Of a DNA stretch of 24,557 nt, positions 22,408-24,557 are shown piece after piece. Position numbers and translations under genes: made by a program. Each line of letters opens with the position of its first letter. Position 1 is the first letter of the stretch. Source of the stretch: an uncultured Acidobacteriota bacterium (GTDB lineage: Bacteria > Acidobacteriota > JAAYUB01). The notes under the pieces are model-generated. The model did no database searches, was not told the origin of the DNA, and saw only the letters and a list, made by a program, of their open reading frames with translations. Location: contig CALAMB010000056.1 of assembly GCA_937925645.1 (NCBI GenBank), positions 1-24,557 on the forward strand, in the 5' to 3' direction.

Positions 22408-23907
22408 ATGAAAGACCGGATTCGTAATCCCAAGTTGATGGACAGGATCGGTACGGCGGAAGAGGCCGCCGCGCTGATCCAGAACGGCATGAACGTCGGC
22501 TGCAGCGGGTTCACCCCGGCCGGCTATCCCAAGCTCGTGCCCAAGGCGCTGGCCGAGCGGATCAAGCAGACCGGTGAAAAGACCCGCATCAACCTGTTCA
22601 CCGGCGCCAGCGTCGGCGACGAACTGGACGGGGCCCTCGCGGAGGTGGGCGCCATCGACCGCCGGATGCCCTACCAGTCCAACAAGAAGCTCCGCGACCA
22701 GATCAACGCGGGGACCGCCCGGTTCTACGACCAGCACCTGAGCCACGTCTCCTCGGAAATCCGCTACGGTTACTTCGGCCCCATCGACGTGGCCGTGATC
22801 GAAGCCCACGCCATCACCGAAGAGGGTTACCTTGTCCCCACCACCAGCATCGGCATCTCCCCCACGCTGTGCCGGCTCGCCAAGAACATCATCGTGGAGT
22901 TGAACACAACGCACCCGCTGGAACTGGAAGGAATCCACGACATCTTTGTGCCCCAGGACCAGCCCGACCGGCTGCCCATCCCCATCGTGAAAGCGTCCAA
23001 CCGGATCGGCCGCCCCTACATGGTGACGGACGTCGACCGCATCCGCCACGTGGTCATCTCCGACACGCCGGACAGCCACGGGTCGTTCACCCCCTGCACC
23101 GACGCGGAAAAACGTATCGCCGAACTGATCATTGATTTCATCACTCACGAAATCCGTTCCGGACGGATGCCCCGCGGCCTACCGTGGCAATCGGGCGTGG
23201 GCGGAGTGGCCAACGCGGTGTTGCAGGGTTTCCTCAACTCCGAGTTCCAGAACATGGAATTTTACTCCGAGGTCATCCAGGACTCCGTGCTCGACCTGAT
23301 CGACGCCGGCAAGGTCGTCTTCGCCTCGGGCACTTCCATCACGCTGTCGGCCGAAGGCGAGAAGCGGTTCCATCAGGACATCGCCCGGTACAAGCGCCAC
23401 ATTCTGCTGCGCCCGCAAGAGATGTCCAACAATCCGGAGATCATCCGGCGGCTGGGCGTCATCGCCGTCAACACCGCCCTGGAGGCCGACATTTACGGCC
23501 ATGTGAACTCCACCCACATCATGGGCACTCACCTGATGAACGGCATCGGCGGCAGCGGCGACTTCGAGCGCAACGCGTACCTGTCGATTTTTGTCACGCC
23601 GTCCATCGCCAAGGGCGGCAAGATCTCCAGCATCGTGCCGTTCGTCACCCACTTTGACCACTCCGAGCATGACGTCAAGGTCGTGGTGACGGAACAGGGC
23701 CTGGCCGACCTCCGGGGCAAGTGCCCCCGCGAGGTGGCGCCGGAGATCATCCGCAAGTGCGTCCACCCCGATTACCGCGACGAATTGATGGATTACTATG
23801 AGCGCGCCTGCCGCGAGGTGGGCGGTCACGAACCGCACCTGATCCGCGAAGTGTTCCAGATGCACACGCGCTACCTGGACACCGGCGACATGCGCAAACC
23901 GCGGTAG
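22408..23907 (+). CDS. Acetyl-CoA hydrolase/transferase family protein (succinate/acetate CoA-transferase type)
   Basis: 499-aa cytoplasmic enzyme of the class I CoA-transferase group that includes AarC and Cat1/ScpC, which move CoA between acetyl-CoA and succinate, or between other short acids. The N-terminal half has NVGCSGFTPAGYPKLVP and GASVGDELDGALAEVGAIDRRMPYQSNK, the C-terminal half YSEVIQDSVLDLIDAGKVVFASG, with the likely catalytic Glu288, and HLMNGIGGSGDFERNAYLS, the oxyanion-loop region (G381-F386). Length fits the family (about 500 aa). CAGGAGAA precedes the ATG. Substrate cannot be fixed by eye: succinyl-CoA:acetate exchange, propionate or butyrate use, and hydrolysis are all possible. 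Ends at a strong terminator; its presence beside envelope genes may be accidental. Confidence 0.93.
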   Translation: MKDRIRNPKLMDRIGTAEEAAALIQNGMNVGCSGFTPAGYPKLVPKALAERIKQTGEKTRINLFTGASVGDELDGALAEVGAIDRRMPYQSNKKLRDQINAGTARFYDQHLSHVSSEIRYGYFGPIDVAVIEAHAITEEGYLVPTTSIGISPTLCRLAKNIIVELNTTHPLELEGIHDIFVPQDQPDRLPIPIVKASNRIGRPYMVTDVDRIRHVVISDTPDSHGSFTPCTDAEKRIAELIIDFITHEIRSGRMPRGLPWQSGVGGVANAVLQGFLNSEFQNMEFYSEVIQDSVLDLIDAGKVVFASGTSITLSAEGEKRFHQDIARYKRHILLRPQEMSNNPEIIRRLGVIAVNTALEADIYGHVNSTHIMGTHLMNGIGGSGDFERNAYLSIFVTPSIAKGGKISSIVPFVTHFDHSEHDVKVVVTEQGLADLRGKCPREVAPEIIRKCVHPDYRDELMDYYERACREVGGHEPHLIREVFQMHTRYLDTGDMRKPR

Positions 23908-23951
23908 CCGGTTTCGCCGGCTCCGGCCGGCTGTGATCGGCCTGTAAACAG

Positions 23952-23989
23952 CGAGCGGCCGGGTCCCCGTGACCCGGCCGCTCGTTTTT
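23952..23989 (+). terminator. Strong factor-independent terminator
   Basis: A perfect 14-bp GC-rich stem (CGAGCGGCCGGGTC, 23952-23965, with its complement at 23971-23984) closes a CCCGT loop and is followed by TTTTT (23985-23989). It ends the transcript of the CoA-transferase gene. The minus-strand side has only a weak T-run, so use by the ABC-2 gene is less likely. Confidence 0.92.
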
Positions 23990-24007
23990 CGTTACCCGCG
24001 ACGGCGA

Positions 24008-24557
24008 TCAGGCCGCCCTGAACCAGTGGATGATCTCCTTGAGCGATGGTCGCTTGCCGTACATGAGCACGCCGATGCGGAAGATCTTGGCCACCGCCCA
24101 CATCAGCCCCACCATGAACGCCACGCTCAGGACGATCGACAGCAGGATCTGCCACAGCGGCGGGGTCTGCACTAGGATCCGCATCATCATCACCATGGGC
24201 GTGAACACGGGGATCAGCGAGATGATCACCGCGATGAGCGAGTCGGGATTGGAGATGAAAAACATCGTGCTGACCATGGGGATGACGAGCAGCATGATCA
24301 CCGGCCCCTGCATGTTCTGGGCGTCTTCCTCCGTGGAGCAGAGCGACCCGATGGCCAGGAACATCGCCGAGAAGATGAAGTAGCCCAGCACGAAGAAGAT
24401 GACGAAGTACACGAGCGACATGGGATTGATCGCGGCCAGCCCCTCGGCGAGCTCCGGGCTCATCTGCGCGGCCGTGACCGCCCCGTACGCCGCGATGACG
24501 CCGCCGGTCAGGGAGTAGACCAGCATCTGGGTGAGCCCCACCAGGCCGATCCCGATG
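24008..24557 (-). CDS. ABC-2 type transporter permease, N-terminus outside the window
   Basis: C-terminal ~180 residues of an ABC exporter permease of the NatB/ABC-2 type. The frame is open to the window edge (reading IGIGLVGLTQML on entry) and the GTG at 24541 is internal, so the gene is cut, not complete. Visible membrane helices: GLVGLTQMLVYSLTGG, SLVYFVIFFVLGYFIFSAMF, GPVIMLLVIPMVSTMFFI, LIAVIISLIPVFTPMVMMM and ILLSIVLSVAFMVGLMWAVA. GSLCSTEEDAQNMQGP between helices and the end IFRIGVLMYGKRPSLKEIIHWFR are typical. Its ATPase is expected just upstream, beyond the window. Confidence 0.9.
   Translation of the reverse strand, partial: IGIGLVGLTQMLVYSLTGGVIAAYGAVTAAQMSPELAEGLAAINPMSLVYFVIFFVLGYFIFSAMFLAIGSLCSTEEDAQNMQGPVIMLLVIPMVSTMFFISNPDSLIAVIISLIPVFTPMVMMMRILVQTPPLWQILLSIVLSVAFMVGLMWAVAKIFRIGVLMYGKRPSLKEIIHWFRAA

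Overview
The window is about 24.6 kb of densely packed, GC-rich bacterial DNA from a Gram-negative-type (diderm) organism. Lipoproteins, a LolA-like carrier, a TonB/ExbB/ExbD motor and SecDF/YajC all point to two membranes. The block tgt-yajC-secD-secF followed by tonB-exbB-exbD-exbD-TPR, the enlarged SecF and the style of the TonB protein suggest Acidobacteriota or a neighbouring deep-branching diderm phylum. This is an inference from gene content; no rRNA is present to test it. No tRNA, rRNA, CRISPR array, insertion sequence, integrase or phage gene was seen.

Layout. (1) 1-4375, plus strand: an ECF sigma factor (5' end outside the window), its zinc-finger anti-sigma factor, a B-box zinc-finger membrane protein, a five-TM protein carrying a large DUF4097-type beta-repeat domain, and a toast-rack lipoprotein. 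Spacing is a few bases or overlapping, so this looks like one envelope-sensing operon. (2) 4436-6811, minus strand: an orphan family-5 solute-binding lipoprotein followed by signal peptidase I. (3) 6993-14629, plus strand: tgt, yajC, secD, secF, then tonB, exbB, two exbD genes and a TPR lipoprotein, closed by a bidirectional terminator at 14647-14679. (4) 14703-17983, minus strand: an FtsK/SpoIIIE DNA translocase and an exported double-PDZ protein, separated by a perfect palindrome. (5) 18103-23907, plus strand: a lipoprotein, an FtsX/LolC-type permease, a LolD/MacB-type ATPase, a 71-aa one-TM protein, a LolA-like carrier, an NfeD-like protein and an acetyl-CoA hydrolase/transferase family enzyme, ending at a strong terminator. 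(6) 24008-24557, minus strand: the C-terminal part of an ABC-2 permease running off the window.

The common theme is the cell envelope: protein export (SecDF-YajC, LepB), proton-motive-force coupling (TonB-ExbBD), probable lipoprotein traffic (Lol-like cluster) and envelope stress sensing (sigma/anti-sigma/LiaF-like cluster). The two units most worth a second look are the sigma/anti-sigma/LiaF-like operon, in which an inner-membrane protein and a lipoprotein carry related beta-repeat domains, and the Lol-like cluster, which may hold carrier, transporter and receptor functions together with an uncharacterised small membrane protein.
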